A DNA stretch of 64,000 nt from Mangrovitalea sediminis (GTDB lineage: Bacteria > Pseudomonadota > Gammaproteobacteria > Pseudomonadales > Oleiphilaceae): NCBI RefSeq assembly GCF_002514725.1, contig NZ_NTLB01000003.1, positions 372,001 through 436,000 of the forward strand, written 5' to 3'. Positions 44,946-55,276 of this stretch are shown in pieces. Every line of letters begins with the position of its first letter. The first letter of the stretch is position 1. The position numbers were made by a program, and so were the translations under genes. The notes under the pieces are model-generated. The model ran no database searches and was not told the DNA's origin. It worked only from the letters and a program-made list of their open reading frames with translations.

Positions 44946-45653
44946 ATGATCGATCTTTATTATTGGCCCACACCAAACGGCCATAAGGTCACGCTGTTCC
45001 TGGAAGAGGCGGGGCTCGACTACGATATCCACCCGGTGGATATCAGTGCCGGCGACCAGTTCAAACCCGCGTTCCTGGTGTTCTCGCCCAATAATCGCAT
45101 GCCCGCGATCATTGATCGCGACCCGGCGGACGGGGGTGAGCCGATTACCGTCTTCGAATCCGGCGCCATACTGCTTTATCTTGCGGAGAAAACCGGGCAA
45201 TTCCTGCCGTCGGATCTGCGTGGCCGCAAGACCGTGAACGAATGGCTGTTCTGGCAGGTCGGTGGTCTGGGCCCCATGGCTGGGCAGAATCACCATTTCG
45301 GTGTCTATGCACCGGAGAAAATCCCTTACGCCATTGAGCGCTACGTGAAGGAAACCAACCGTCTTTACGGTGTGTTGGATCGTCGCCTTGCCGAGGCTGA
45401 GTTTATCGCCGGCGATGACTATACGATTGCGGATATGGCGGCCTACCCATGGATCGTGCCCTGGGAGCGTCAGCAGCAGAATCTGGATGAGTTCCCGCAC
45501 TTGAGACGCTGGTTCGACAGTATTGCCCAGCGGCCCGGCACGGTTAGTGCGTACGCCAAGGCTGAGCCCTACTCGAATCGGCCGACAGTGACGGAAGAGG
45601 GCAAGAAGCTCCTGTTCGGACAGACGGCTTCGTCAATCCAGGGGCAGACATGA
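44946..45653 (+). CDS. Glutathione S-transferase family protein (YfcG/YghU-like)
   Basis: 235 residues. IDLYYWPTPNGHKVTLFLEEAGLDYDIHPVDI, SPNNRMPAIID and ITVFESGAILLYLAEKTG form the thioredoxin-fold domain with the Asn/Thr glutathione-disulfide-binding pattern of Nu-class enzymes. FIAGDDYTIADMAAYPWI lies in the helical domain. Such enzymes often act as disulfide-bond reductases. AGGAAGG precedes the ATG. It is the second gene of the tetR-gst unit. Confidence 0.93.
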   Translation: MIDLYYWPTPNGHKVTLFLEEAGLDYDIHPVDISAGDQFKPAFLVFSPNNRMPAIIDRDPADGGEPITVFESGAILLYLAEKTGQFLPSDLRGRKTVNEWLFWQVGGLGPMAGQNHHFGVYAPEKIPYAIERYVKETNRLYGVLDRRLAEAEFIAGDDYTIADMAAYPWIVPWERQQQNLDEFPHLRRWFDSIAQRPGTVSAYAKAEPYSNRPTVTEEGKKLLFGQTASSIQGQT

Positions 45654-45708
45654 TCGGTGGGGAGCGGTACAGGCGCTCCTGTAGGCGTACCTCTTCCCGG
45701 CGTTTCGG

Positions 45709-47487
45709 TTAGCGCTCGCTTTCAGGCGTGACGCGGAGAACCTCTTCCAGTGTTGTGAGTCCGGCTCCGACTTTTTGAGCGCCGTTCAGGCGTAACGAAC
45801 GCATCCCGTCCTTGTAGGCATCCCGCCGCAGGGTATCAAGCTCTGTCTGATCGGTGATTTGTGCCCGCAGACGGGGTGTCAGGGTCAGAATCTCATAGAT
45901 ACCGACGCGGCCCAGGTAGCCGGTGTTGCGGCATTCGAGACAACCGACCGGTGCAAAACCCGTTTCCGGCACGTTGGCCTTCCAGGGGCGGGTCAGGTTG
46001 TCCCAGGCACCCTTGTCGATCGGGGCCGGAGCCTTACAGTGCGGGCATAATGTGCGGGCCAGGCGCTGTGCCATGACGCCGTTGACGGTTGCCCGGATCA
46101 GGTAGGGCGGGACTCCCAGCTCCATGAGGCGGGTAATGGCGCTGGGCGCGTCGTTGGTATGCAGCGTCGATAGCACCAGGTGGCCGGTCAGGGCTGCCTG
46201 GATGGCCATTTCGGCGGTTTCCAGGTCGCGGATCTCACCGATCATGATAATGTCCGGATCCTGCCGCAGGAGTGCCCGGATGCCCGATGCGAAGGTCAGG
46301 TCGATGCCCGCCTGGACCTGCATCTGATTGAACGAAGGTTCCACCATCTCGATCGGGTCTTCGATCGTGCAGATGTTCACTTCGGGTGTCGCCATCTGTT
46401 TCAGGCTGGAATAGAGCGTTGTCGTTTTGCCCGATCCGGTCGGCCCGGTGACCAACACGATGCCGTGCGGCTGTTGGGTCATATCCTGCCAGTGCTTTTG
46501 TTCGTCCCTTGAGAAACCCAGTTGCTCGAAAGACTTAACCACAACCTCCGGGTCGAAGATCCGCATGACCAGCTTTTCGCCAAAGGCGGTCGGCAGGGTC
46601 GATAACCGCAGTTCGACTTCGCTGTTGTCCGGCTTACGGGTCTTGATCCGGCCATCCTGGGGTTTGCGCTTTTCCGCGATGTTCAAGCGACCGAGAATCT
46701 TCAGGCGGCTGGTCACTGCGAGCCCCACCTGACCTGGAAATTCGTAGACATTGTGGAGCACGCCATCGATCCGGAAGCGGACCTGGGTGATATCCCGGCG
46801 GGGTTCGATATGGATATCGCTGGCCCGCTGTTCGTAGGCGTATTGCAGCAGCCAATCGACGATGTTGACGACATGCTGGTCGTTGGCATCCGGATTGGCA
46901 CTGTCGCTGCCGAGGTCCAGCAGTTGTTCGAAGTTCTGCGTCTGGCCACCGCTGCTGCCGCCACCGGCTTTACTGACGGAATTTGCCAGGCGGTAGAACT
47001 CCACCGTATAGCGGCGAATGTCCTGAGGGTTGGTGACGACCCGGCGTATGTTGCGCCGCAATACGTGCCGCAGGTTGTCTTCCCAATCGCGCTTGAAGGG
47101 CTCCGTGCTGGCAATCCAGGCCTCATCCTCGTGGATTTCCACGGCGAGGATGCCGTGGCGCTGGGCAAAGGCGTAAGACATGGCACGGGCGATGGCTGGC
47201 GCGTCGATCTTCAGGGGGTCGATGTGATAGTAGGACTGTCCCGACCAGTCGGCGAGCCAGTGGGTCAGCGTTTCCAGGTCGAGCGTGCGGCCTGTGCGCT
47301 GACTGGTGACCTGGGACTGCGCGACCAGTTCAAGGGGATGCCGCTTCTGCGCATCCTGACCGATGTGGGCATGCAGGATCTTTTCGGCGTCGTCCTGACT
47401 CAGCTCGCCCTGTTCGACCAGTGCACTGCAGAGGTCACGTAGGCTCAGGATGTAGTGGGCGGGTCTCAGTTCGGTAGCAACAGCCAT
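45709..47487 (-). CDS. GspE/PilB family type II secretion or type IV pilus ATPase
   Basis: 592 residues from ATG 47487; an in-frame ATG at 47580 would run back into the DUF2069 gene. An N-terminal MshEN-like region is followed by the ATPase: RASDIHIEPRRD, Walker A VTGPTGSGKTTTLYSSL, Asp box ICTIEDPIE, Walker B DPDIIMIGEIRDLETAEMA and His box TGHLVLSTLHTNDA. The tetra-Cys zinc site is CPHC and CLEC. It powers pseudopilus or pilus assembly. No pilin or inner-membrane partner gene lies next to it, so it is an orphan copy here. A Gly/Ser linker (AGGGSSGGQ) splits the two domains. Confidence 0.93.
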   Translation of the reverse strand: MAVATELRPAHYILSLRDLCSALVEQGELSQDDAEKILHAHIGQDAQKRHPLELVAQSQVTSQRTGRTLDLETLTHWLADWSGQSYYHIDPLKIDAPAIARAMSYAFAQRHGILAVEIHEDEAWIASTEPFKRDWEDNLRHVLRRNIRRVVTNPQDIRRYTVEFYRLANSVSKAGGGSSGGQTQNFEQLLDLGSDSANPDANDQHVVNIVDWLLQYAYEQRASDIHIEPRRDITQVRFRIDGVLHNVYEFPGQVGLAVTSRLKILGRLNIAEKRKPQDGRIKTRKPDNSEVELRLSTLPTAFGEKLVMRIFDPEVVVKSFEQLGFSRDEQKHWQDMTQQPHGIVLVTGPTGSGKTTTLYSSLKQMATPEVNICTIEDPIEMVEPSFNQMQVQAGIDLTFASGIRALLRQDPDIIMIGEIRDLETAEMAIQAALTGHLVLSTLHTNDAPSAITRLMELGVPPYLIRATVNGVMAQRLARTLCPHCKAPAPIDKGAWDNLTRPWKANVPETGFAPVGCLECRNTGYLGRVGIYEILTLTPRLRAQITDQTELDTLRRDAYKDGMRSLRLNGAQKVGAGLTTLEEVLRVTPESER

Positions 47488-47527
47488 GACGATTCCGGTG
47501 TGGGGGACAGTTGGCGTCGTATTTCCA

Positions 47528-47877
47528 TTATTGGCGGTTGAGGCGAATGTGGCAAAGCGAAAGCACAAACAGAAGCGCACTCATCGCCGCCACCATCGAA
47601 TCCCGCCAGTGACCATGGTGTACCCAGGCGCTCATGAATCCCGCCAGAAAGTAAAAGAGCAGGACGAAACTCATCCAGATCAGCGTCCGGTTCTGTCCGC
47701 GCCAGACACCGGGAAGGAAGATCAACAGGGGAATGAGCTTGACGGCCAGCAGCGATCCGGCGGATGCCCCGGCGACCGGCGCAGGCCAAAAGGTCGTCAA
47801 TACCAGCCAGGCCAAAAGCAGGGCATAAACCAGCACTGTCAGCACACGGGTCACACGGGCCTTTGCCGTATGCAACA

Positions 47878-47878
<1 letters not shown>
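47528..47878 (-). CDS. DUF2069 membrane protein
   Basis: 116 residues with four membrane helices: VLTVLVYALLLAWLVLTTF, SLLAVKLIPLLIFLPGVW, WMSFVLLFYFLAGFMSAWV and MVAAMSALLFVLSLCHI. These match the small DUF2069 family of unknown function. It overlaps the wrbA stop by one base and lies 41 nt before the PilB-like ATPase. In Pseudomonas aeruginosa a similar gene lies near the wrbA- and arsC-like genes (from memory). Confidence 0.82.
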
Positions 47879-48495
<617 letters not shown>

Positions 48496-48849
48496 TTAGA
48501 GTAAGGTCAGGACGGATTCGGGCGGGCGTCCCAGGACGGCCTTGTCACCGCGAACGACGATCGGCCTCTCGATCAGTTTGGGATGTGCGACCATGGCTTC
48601 GATCAGTTGATCTTCGCTCAGCGCAGTGTCGTTCAGGCCAAGTTCGCGGTATTCGTCTTCCTTGGTGCGCATGAGCTCACGGGCTGACAGGCCAAGCTTG
48701 GCGAGCAGGTCACGCAGTTGCAAGGCGTCCGGCGGGGTCTCCAGGTAACGGACCACGTCGGGCTCGATACCTTTCTCTTCCAGGAGTGCCAGGGTTTGTC
48801 GGGATTTGGAGCAGCGCGGATTATGGAAAATCGTAATCTGATCTGTCAT
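48496..48849 (-). CDS. ArsC family glutaredoxin-dependent reductase (YfgD-like)
   Basis: 117 residues. TIFHNPRCSKSRQTLALLEEKGIEPDVVRYL holds the single catalytic Cys of the ArsC family. IERPIVVRGDKAVLGRPPESVLTLL holds the conserved Arg and the R-P-P-E motif. Genome annotation often calls these arsenate reductase, but with no ars operon nearby a general redox or YfgD-like role is as likely. First gene of arsC-wrbA-DUF2069. Divergent from the thioredoxin lipoprotein gene. Confidence 0.9.
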   Translation of the reverse strand: MTDQITIFHNPRCSKSRQTLALLEEKGIEPDVVRYLETPPDALQLRDLLAKLGLSARELMRTKEDEYRELGLNDTALSEDQLIEAMVAHPKLIERPIVVRGDKAVLGRPPESVLTLL

Positions 48850-48951
48850 GGTTCTGAGAATTTCCTTCCAGCCACAGAAAGCATGGGTGAGCCGTTGCCC
48901 GTGGCAGCGGCATCGAGTTCGTGGGGCATCAGTCTAGCAGGAGGTTATCGC

Positions 48952-49413
48952 TTGAAGCACCCCGAAAAATGGGTTGGGTTTCTGCTATTGGCTTTTTTCC
49001 TGAGCGGTTGCAGCCGCTCGGTCTCGTTGACGGATGCGGATGGCCGAACCATCGACTGGCAAAGCCTGCGGGGACAGTGGGTGGTGGTCAATTATTGGGC
49101 CCAGTGGTGTGGGCCCTGCCACCGGGAAGTGCCTGAGTTGAATCGACTTGACGAAGATCCGCAGGTCACTGTGCTCGGTGTGAACTACGATAATAAGCAA
49201 GGCGCTGCGTTGAAGAGAGCGATCGAGGATATGGGCATCCACTACCGGGTTTTGGCAGTCAATCCCGGAGAACAGCTGGGATGGAAGATCCCCCTTTCCC
49301 TCCCGGCGACCTACCTGATCGATCCGCAGGGCAAACTGGAAGAAGCCCGGTTTGGGGTTCAGACCCGGCAGGGATTGCTGAAGCGTATCCGTCAGCATGC
49401 GTCAATCGAATGA
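48952..49413 (+). CDS. TlpA-like thioredoxin lipoprotein (TTG start)
   Basis: 153 residues from TTG 48952, chosen because AGGAGG lies 7 nt upstream and the protein then starts with a proper lipoprotein signal, FLLLAFFLSGC (C20). The open frame extends further left, but no ATG there has a ribosome site. The thioredoxin active site WCGPC is at residues 52-56 (QWCGPCHREVPEL), followed by VTVLGVNYDNKQ and the cis-Pro segment LSLPATYLIDPQG. It is a membrane-anchored periplasmic disulfide reductase of the TlpA/ResA type. Confidence 0.88.
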   Translation: MKHPEKWVGFLLLAFFLSGCSRSVSLTDADGRTIDWQSLRGQWVVVNYWAQWCGPCHREVPELNRLDEDPQVTVLGVNYDNKQGAALKRAIEDMGIHYRVLAVNPGEQLGWKIPLSLPATYLIDPQGKLEEARFGVQTRQGLLKRIRQHASIE

Positions 49414-49485
49414 TAACGATAAAGCTCCTGACCCGAGTTTCAGCGGGTATCCCCGGAGCCTGGTTGGAATGTTTGGAAAACATCT

Positions 49486-50403
49486 ATGAGTCAGAACGGC
49501 AGCAAACAGGCGCTAAAAGCGTTGGCACCGCATTGGTTGGAGCAGATGCGGGATGGGCTGATGGTCGTCGATGCACAATGGCAGGTGGTTTTTATCAATG
49601 GGGCAATGCGCACGCTCAGTGGTAACCGTCTAAACCGGGGAGACAGGCTGTCAGAGGTGGACGGCTTCGAATACAGTCAGTTGCTATGGGCGAAATGGCG
49701 CGACGAGGTCGCGTCTTCGGACCAACCGCTCTGTGTTGCCTGGCGTCAGGCCGGGGAGGTGATTCGACGCCTTTTCTCACCGTCCTCTGCGGTATTTGTC
49801 GAGTTTACCCTGTATGCGCTGCCCTATGAGGGTGAGCAGGCGTTGGGCGTTCAGGTGACCGACGTCAGTGAGCGCCTGGGGCAGACGATCCGTGAGCGGG
49901 AGGCTCGCCTGGAACTGTTGCAGCACAAGCGGATCGATAGTGAGTCTGCGATGGACAACAGGACCTTCTGGGAGACCCGGTTTGCGACGGAGTTTCGCCG
50001 CAGTGTCCGTTACGACGAGCCTCTTAGCCTTCTCCTGATCGACGTCGGCGCAACGCCGATGCCTGAGGAAGCAGAGTCCACGGTGATGCGTGAAGTGGCG
50101 ACGGTGGTGCGTCAGGCACTGCGTGAATCGGATATCGCCGGTCGCTTTGATCGCAGCCTGCTGGCAGTGGTGCTTCCGCACACGGATTCGGAAGGGGCTG
50201 CCGACGTTGCGCAACGACTGTGTGAGCGTGTCGGCCATTTGCTGATAGAATGGCGCGACGGTTCGATTCACGGGCGTACGGCGATCGGTGTCATTCAGCG
50301 TCGTGGCAACGCAGGCACTTACACGGAAATGCTGCAACGTGCCGACGACGCGCTGTACGAGGCGCGCAACGGTGCACCTAACAGCTATGTCGTTATTGAA
50401 TAG
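49486..50403 (+). CDS. PAS domain protein with degenerate GGDEF domain
   Basis: 305 residues. A PAS domain (residues about 15-130: MRDGLMVVDAQWQVVFINGAM, then YALPYEGEQALGVQVTDVSE) and a short helical linker lead to a diguanylate-cyclase-like fold. DNRTFWETRFATEFRRSVRYDEPLSLLLIDV opens it and TEMLQRADDALYEARNGAPN closes it. At the signature position the sequence reads AGRFDRSLLAVVLPHTD, so the GGDEF active-site loop is lost and cyclase activity is not expected. It could be a c-di-GMP or protein-binding remnant. The last codons are followed by a near copy of themselves after the stop. Confidence 0.8.
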   Translation: MSQNGSKQALKALAPHWLEQMRDGLMVVDAQWQVVFINGAMRTLSGNRLNRGDRLSEVDGFEYSQLLWAKWRDEVASSDQPLCVAWRQAGEVIRRLFSPSSAVFVEFTLYALPYEGEQALGVQVTDVSERLGQTIREREARLELLQHKRIDSESAMDNRTFWETRFATEFRRSVRYDEPLSLLLIDVGATPMPEEAESTVMREVATVVRQALRESDIAGRFDRSLLAVVLPHTDSEGAADVAQRLCERVGHLLIEWRDGSIHGRTAIGVIQRRGNAGTYTEMLQRADDALYEARNGAPNSYVVIE

Positions 50404-50532
50404 TATGTTGTTATTGAATCGTTAACGAGCTGTTGCCGAACAGTCGTCGAGTGATGCCGTGATCGGGCAAGAGTCCCGTTGGCGAACCGCTATCTTCAGG
50501 GCCTGTTTCCGGCCGATATCCTGTTTCATTCA

Positions 50533-50554
50533 AGGCGCTTCGATCGAGGCGCCT
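50533..50554 (+). promoter_or_regulatory. Stem-loop upstream of dnaE
   Basis: AGGCGC (50533-50538) and GCGCCT (50549-50554) form a 6-bp stem, with the self-complementary TTCGATCGAG between them. It ends 25 nt before the dnaE ATG. It may be a weak terminator of the upstream gene or a 5' leader structure; no T-run follows. Confidence 0.35.
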
Positions 50555-50579
50555 CTCGAAAGGTTAGTGATCCGATCCC

Positions 50580-53500
50580 ATGTCACAGACGTTTGTCCAT
50601 CTCCGTGTTCACTCCGAGTATTCCCTGGTCGACGGGATCGTCCGTATCAAGCCCCTGATTGGCCGTGTGGCCGAGTTTGGTATGCCGGCGGTGGCGCTTA
50701 CCGAGCAGTCGAACATGTGTTCGCTGGTCAAATTCTATAAGGCGGCGCTGGGCTCCGGCGTCAAACCGGTCATCGGTGCCGATGTCTGGGTGGAAAACCC
50801 GGACGAACCGGAAACGCCTTTTCGTCTCACGTTGCTGGCCCGCAACCTGACCGGCTACCGGAACCTGACGGAGCTGATATCACTGGGCTTCACCGAAGGC
50901 CAGCATTTGGGCCGCCCGATACTCCAAAAGACCTGGATCGAGGGCCGCAGCGAAGGGTTGATCGCCCTGTGTGGCGCCCGTATGGGTGAGGTGGGCCGAG
51001 CATTGCTGAGCGGCAAGCCGGAGCTGGCTGAGCAGCGCGCGTCTTACTGGATGAGTCTGTTTCCGGATGCGTTCTACATCGAGCTGCAACGCACCGGCCG
51101 GGTCAACGACGAAGAGTGCCTGCATCTTAGTGTCGAATTGGCGGCGCGCCTTGGCTGCCCGGTGGTGGCGACAAACGATGTCCACTTCATCAACCGGGAC
51201 GACTTCGACGCCCATGAGGCACGGGTCTGCATCGGTGAAAGCCGGGCCCTGGACGATCCCCGGCGCGAGCGTCGTTTCAGCGAAGAGCAGTACCTCAAGT
51301 CGCCGGAGGAAATGATCGAGCTGTTCCGGGACATTCCGGAAGCTATCGAGAATACCGTGGAAATCGCGCGACGCTGCAGCGTCAAGGTGCGTATGGGCGA
51401 GTACTTCCTGCCCAATTACCCGGTTCCCGAAGGCATGACCATGGACGACTATTTCCGTCATGTCTCCGAAGAGGGCTTGGAAAAGCGGCTGAAAACCATT
51501 CTGGACCCCGAAGACCCGAACTACGCAGAGAAACGGCAGGCCTACTTCGACCGGCTCAAGTTCGAGCTGGACATCATTATCCAGATGGGGTTCCCCGGCT
51601 ACTTCCTCATCGTGATGGACTTTATCAAGTGGGCCAAGAACAACGGCGTACCGGTCGGCCCGGGCCGGGGTTCCGGTGCCGGCTCGCTGGTGGCCTATTC
51701 CCAGGAAATCACTGACCTCGATCCGCTGGGCTACGATCTCCTGTTCGAACGATTCCTCAACCCGGAACGGGTCTCCATGCCCGACTTCGACGTCGACTTC
51801 TGTATGGAAGGCCGCGACCGGGTCATTGCCTATGTGGCGGAGAAGTACGGCCGTGAGGCCGTTTCGCAGATCATCACTTTCGGTACCATGGCTGCCAAGG
51901 CTGTGGTTCGCGATGTGGCGCGGGTGCAGGGCAAGTCCTACGGCCTGGCTGACAAACTGTCCAAGCTGATCCCGTTCGAAGTGGGCATGACCCTGAAAAA
52001 GGCCGTCGAGCAGGAAGAGGCGCTGCGGGAATTCCTGGCGGTGGATGAAGAAGCCCAGGAAATCTGGGAGATGGCCCTCAAGCTCGAAGGTGTGGCGCGG
52101 AATGCCGGCAAACACGCCGGGGGCGTCGTAATCGCACCGACCAAGCTGACCGATTTCGCGCCGCTCTATTGTGACGAGGAAGGCGAGGGGTTGGTCACCC
52201 AGTTCGATAAGAACGACGTCGAGGACGTCGGGCTGGTTAAGTTCGACTTCCTGGGATTGCGGACCCTGACGATCATCAACTGGGCGCTTGAGATGGTCAA
52301 CAGTCGCCGCGCGGAAACCGGTGACGCACCGCTCGATATCAGCGCTATTCCCCTGGACGACGCGCCATCGTTCGACATGCTCAAGCGCGCCGAGACCACC
52401 GCGGTATTCCAGCTCGAATCCCGTGGTATGAAGGACCTGATCCGTCGTTTGCAGCCGGACTGCCTGGAGGACATGATCGCCCTGGTGGCCCTGTTCCGTC
52501 CGGGCCCCCTGCAATCGGGCATGGTGGACGATTTTATCGACCGGAAGCACGGCAAGGCCCCTATTTCCTATCCGCACCCTGACTTCCAGTACCCCGGGCT
52601 GAAACCGGTCCTCGAGCCGACCTATGGGGTCATCCTGTACCAGGAACAGGTCATGCAGATCGCCCAGGTTATGGCCGGCTATACGCTCGGCGGTGCAGAC
52701 TTGTTGCGCCGGGCCATGGGTAAGAAGAAGCCGGAGGAGATGGCCAAGCAGAAGGCTTTCTTTATCGAGGGCTGTGAGAAGAACAACATCGATCGCAAGC
52801 TGGCGGAAAACATTTTCGACCTGGTGGAGAAGTTCGCCGGCTACGGCTTCAACAAATCGCACTCCGCGGCTTACGCACTGGTGTCCTATCAGACGCTCTG
52901 GCTCAAGGCGCATTATCCGGCGGAGTTCATGGCCGCGGTTCTGACCGCGGATATGCAGAACACCGACAAGGTGGTGACGCTGATCGAGGATTGTCGCCAG
53001 CAGAATCTCGATCTGGTGCTGCCCGACGTCAATATGTCCGAATATACCTTTACCGTGAACCGGGAAGGCCAGATTGTCTACGGTCTCGGCGCCATCAAGG
53101 GATTGGGGGAGGGGCCGGTGCACAGCCTTGTGGAGGCGCGCAAGGCGGGCGGACCCTTTACCGATCTTTTCGACTTCTGTAATCGCGTGGACCTTCGCAA
53201 GGTCAATAAGCGCGCCATCGAGGCGCTGATTCGTGGTGGCGCGCTGGACAAGTTGGGGCCTCGCCGATCCTGGCTGATGGCCAGCATCGAAAAGGCGGTG
53301 CATCAGGCTGACCAGAACTCCCGCAACGAAAATGCCGGCATCATCGATATGTTCGGCGATGTTGTCGAAACCACTGAAAACGGCGATCCCTATGCCGACG
53401 TGTCCCATCTGCGGGAATGGAGCGAGAGGGAGCGTCTTCAGGGGGAAAAGGATACGCTCGGGCTCTACCTGACGGGGCATCCCTTCGACGAATACGAGAA

Positions 53501-54062
53501 GGAAGTCCGTAAGTTTGCGTCCAATGCCATCGCCAACCTGAAGCCAGGCAAGGGATCGCAGCGGGTCGTTGGTCTGGTGGTTGCGATTCGGGTGCTGAAG
53601 AACAAGCGCGGCCAGACGATGGCGATTGCCACCCTGGATGATCGTAGCGCGCGGATCGAAGTGACGCTGTTCAGTGAAGCTTATATGGAGAGTCGCGAGG
53701 TTCTGCGCAAGGATGCCGTTGTAGTGATAGAAGGTGAGGTGAGCCACGACGATTACTCCGGCTCTCTCAAGGTGCGCGCCAATGCCGTGTATGCGGTGGC
53801 CGAGGCCCGTCAGCGCTTCAGTCGGGGGTTGCGGGTCTCGGTGGATGCGAGCCAGTTCGGTAACGGATTCCTGGGCGAGCTGGTTGAAGTGCTCAAGCCG
53901 TATCGTGCGGAGGCCTGTCCGGTCAGCGTCGAATACCGTTGCGACAAGGCCAGGACCCTGATCCAGTTGGGTAGCGATTGGCGGGTGCAGCCTGAGGATG
54001 ACCTTTTGACAGGCTTGCGTCACTTGCTGGGCGACGAGCGGGTGACGCTGGTGTATGACTAG
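50580..54062 (+). CDS. dnaE: DNA polymerase III alpha subunit
   Basis: 1160 residues, the normal length for DnaE1. The N-terminal PHP domain begins FVHLRVHSEYSLVDGIVRIKPL. The polymerase palm has GPGRGSGAGSLVAY and the catalytic aspartates in MPDFDVDFCMEGRDRVI. LFRPGPLQSGMVDDFIDRKHG, YQEQVMQIAQVMAGY and GYGFNKSHSAAYALVSYQT are family hallmarks. An OB-fold and C-terminal region follow. It is the replicative polymerase. Ribosome-binding sequence before the ATG is weak. accA starts 260 nt later, as in Pseudomonas. Confidence 0.98.
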   Translation: MSQTFVHLRVHSEYSLVDGIVRIKPLIGRVAEFGMPAVALTEQSNMCSLVKFYKAALGSGVKPVIGADVWVENPDEPETPFRLTLLARNLTGYRNLTELISLGFTEGQHLGRPILQKTWIEGRSEGLIALCGARMGEVGRALLSGKPELAEQRASYWMSLFPDAFYIELQRTGRVNDEECLHLSVELAARLGCPVVATNDVHFINRDDFDAHEARVCIGESRALDDPRRERRFSEEQYLKSPEEMIELFRDIPEAIENTVEIARRCSVKVRMGEYFLPNYPVPEGMTMDDYFRHVSEEGLEKRLKTILDPEDPNYAEKRQAYFDRLKFELDIIIQMGFPGYFLIVMDFIKWAKNNGVPVGPGRGSGAGSLVAYSQEITDLDPLGYDLLFERFLNPERVSMPDFDVDFCMEGRDRVIAYVAEKYGREAVSQIITFGTMAAKAVVRDVARVQGKSYGLADKLSKLIPFEVGMTLKKAVEQEEALREFLAVDEEAQEIWEMALKLEGVARNAGKHAGGVVIAPTKLTDFAPLYCDEEGEGLVTQFDKNDVEDVGLVKFDFLGLRTLTIINWALEMVNSRRAETGDAPLDISAIPLDDAPSFDMLKRAETTAVFQLESRGMKDLIRRLQPDCLEDMIALVALFRPGPLQSGMVDDFIDRKHGKAPISYPHPDFQYPGLKPVLEPTYGVILYQEQVMQIAQVMAGYTLGGADLLRRAMGKKKPEEMAKQKAFFIEGCEKNNIDRKLAENIFDLVEKFAGYGFNKSHSAAYALVSYQTLWLKAHYPAEFMAAVLTADMQNTDKVVTLIEDCRQQNLDLVLPDVNMSEYTFTVNREGQIVYGLGAIKGLGEGPVHSLVEARKAGGPFTDLFDFCNRVDLRKVNKRAIEALIRGGALDKLGPRRSWLMASIEKAVHQADQNSRNENAGIIDMFGDVVETTENGDPYADVSHLREWSERERLQGEKDTLGLYLTGHPFDEYEKEVRKFASNAIANLKPGKGSQRVVGLVVAIRVLKNKRGQTMAIATLDDRSARIEVTLFSEAYMESREVLRKDAVVVIEGEVSHDDYSGSLKVRANAVYAVAEARQRFSRGLRVSVDASQFGNGFLGELVEVLKPYRAEACPVSVEYRCDKARTLIQLGSDWRVQPEDDLLTGLRHLLGDERVTLVYD

Positions 54063-54322
54063 CGTGATGGAGCTAGATGAGTGTTTTGGTATTAAATGGC
54101 TGAGAATTTGGACTGAAAATCAGCGAAAACTAGGTTAATGTGCTGTTTTGGCGCTTTGTGACGCGCCGATCGGGATCGTACGATGTTACAGTTCGCCTTC
54201 TTGCGACTATTGTCCGCTTTTGCCGGATCAGCAAGGCTGATACATTCTCATTCCAAGTGAGATGAAACAGGTTGGTAGCGCCACTGGCGGACCACAGAAG
54301 CTGCCAAGCATAACGGAGAGTC

Positions 54323-55276
54323 ATGAATCCTTATTACCTGGATTTCGAGCAGCCCATTGCCGAGCTTGAGGCCAAAATCGAAGAGCTTCGCTTGGTGGGC
54401 AACGACACGGATATCAATATCAACGATGAGATCAATCGGCTGAAAAGCAAGAGTGTCAGCCTGACGGAGACGATTTTCTCCGATCTCACGCCCTGGGATA
54501 TCACGCGCCTTGCCCGGCACCCAAAGCGGCCGTATACCCTGGACTACGTTGATTTGATCTTTGATGATTTTGACGAGTTGCACGGTGATCGGCGTTTTGC
54601 TGACGATCACGCTATCGTTGGAGGGATTGCGCGTCTCGAGGGCGAACCGGTCATGATTATCGGTCACCAGAAGGGGCGTGAAGTTAAGGAAAAGGTCAAA
54701 CGCAACTTCGGTATGCCTCGTCCGGAAGGTTATCGGAAGGCCTGTCGACTGATGGAGATGGCGGAGCGCTTTAACATGCCGATCCTGACCTTCATCGATA
54801 CGCCGGGTGCTTATCCGGGTATTGGTGCGGAGGAGCGTGGACAGAGTGAGGCTATCGCCTGGAATCTGGCCCTGATGTCGCGTCTCAAGGTGCCGGTCCT
54901 GTCGACGGTGATCGGTGAGGGCGGCTCCGGTGGGGCCTTGGCTATCGGCGTCTGCGACCGGCTGTATATGTTGCAGTACTCTATCTACTCCGTCATTTCG
55001 CCGGAGGGCTGTGCCTCCATTCTCTGGAAGAGCGCAGAGTATGCCTCGCAAGCCGCGGAAGCTATGGGTGTTGCGGCAGAGCGCCTCAAGGCCCTGGGTG
55101 TTGCGGACCGGGTGATCGGTGAGCCGCTGGGCGGCGCGCATCGCAATCCCGAGCTGATGGCAACGCACCTGAAGGCCGCCTTGGTCGAAGGGCTGGCCGA
55201 GCTCAAGGGCATTCCTTCCGATGAATTGGTGCAGCGCCGCTACGAGCGTTTGACTGCCTATGACAGCGGGCGCTGA
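54323..55276 (+). CDS. accA: Acetyl-CoA carboxylase carboxyltransferase subunit alpha
   Basis: 317 residues. [22 protein letters not shown] is the typical start. [73 protein letters not shown] and [13 protein letters not shown] are conserved carboxyltransferase segments. With AccD it transfers the carboxyl group from biotin to acetyl-CoA, the first step of fatty acid synthesis. CGGAGAG precedes the ATG. Its end overlaps the tilS start by 17 nt. Confidence 0.98.
   Translation: MNPYYLDFEQPIAELEAKIEELRLVGNDTDININDEINRLKSKSVSLTETIFSDLTPWDITRLARHPKRPYTLDYVDLIFDDFDELHGDRRFADDHAIVGGIARLEGEPVMIIGHQKGREVKEKVKRNFGMPRPEGYRKACRLMEMAERFNMPILTFIDTPGAYPGIGAEERGQSEAIAWNLALMSRLKVPVLSTVIGEGGSGGALAIGVCDRLYMLQYSIYSVISPEGCASILWKSAEYASQAAEAMGVAAERLKALGVADRVIGEPLGGAHRNPELMATHLKAALVEGLAELKGIPSDELVQRRYERLTAYDSGR

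Noticed and set aside
45654-45708. Weak inverted repeat GGTAC...GTACC between convergent genes as a terminator
   Set aside because: Five-base arms with a long loop and no T-run; not enough support.
48718-48951. N-terminal extension of the thioredoxin lipoprotein to an upstream ATG
   Set aside because: It would overlap the divergent arsC gene and bury the lipoprotein signal; TTG 48952 has the strong ribosome site.
50880-54023. 1047-codon open frame antisense to dnaE
   Set aside because: Shadow of a GC-rich coding strand; no homology-like motifs, and dnaE is certain.
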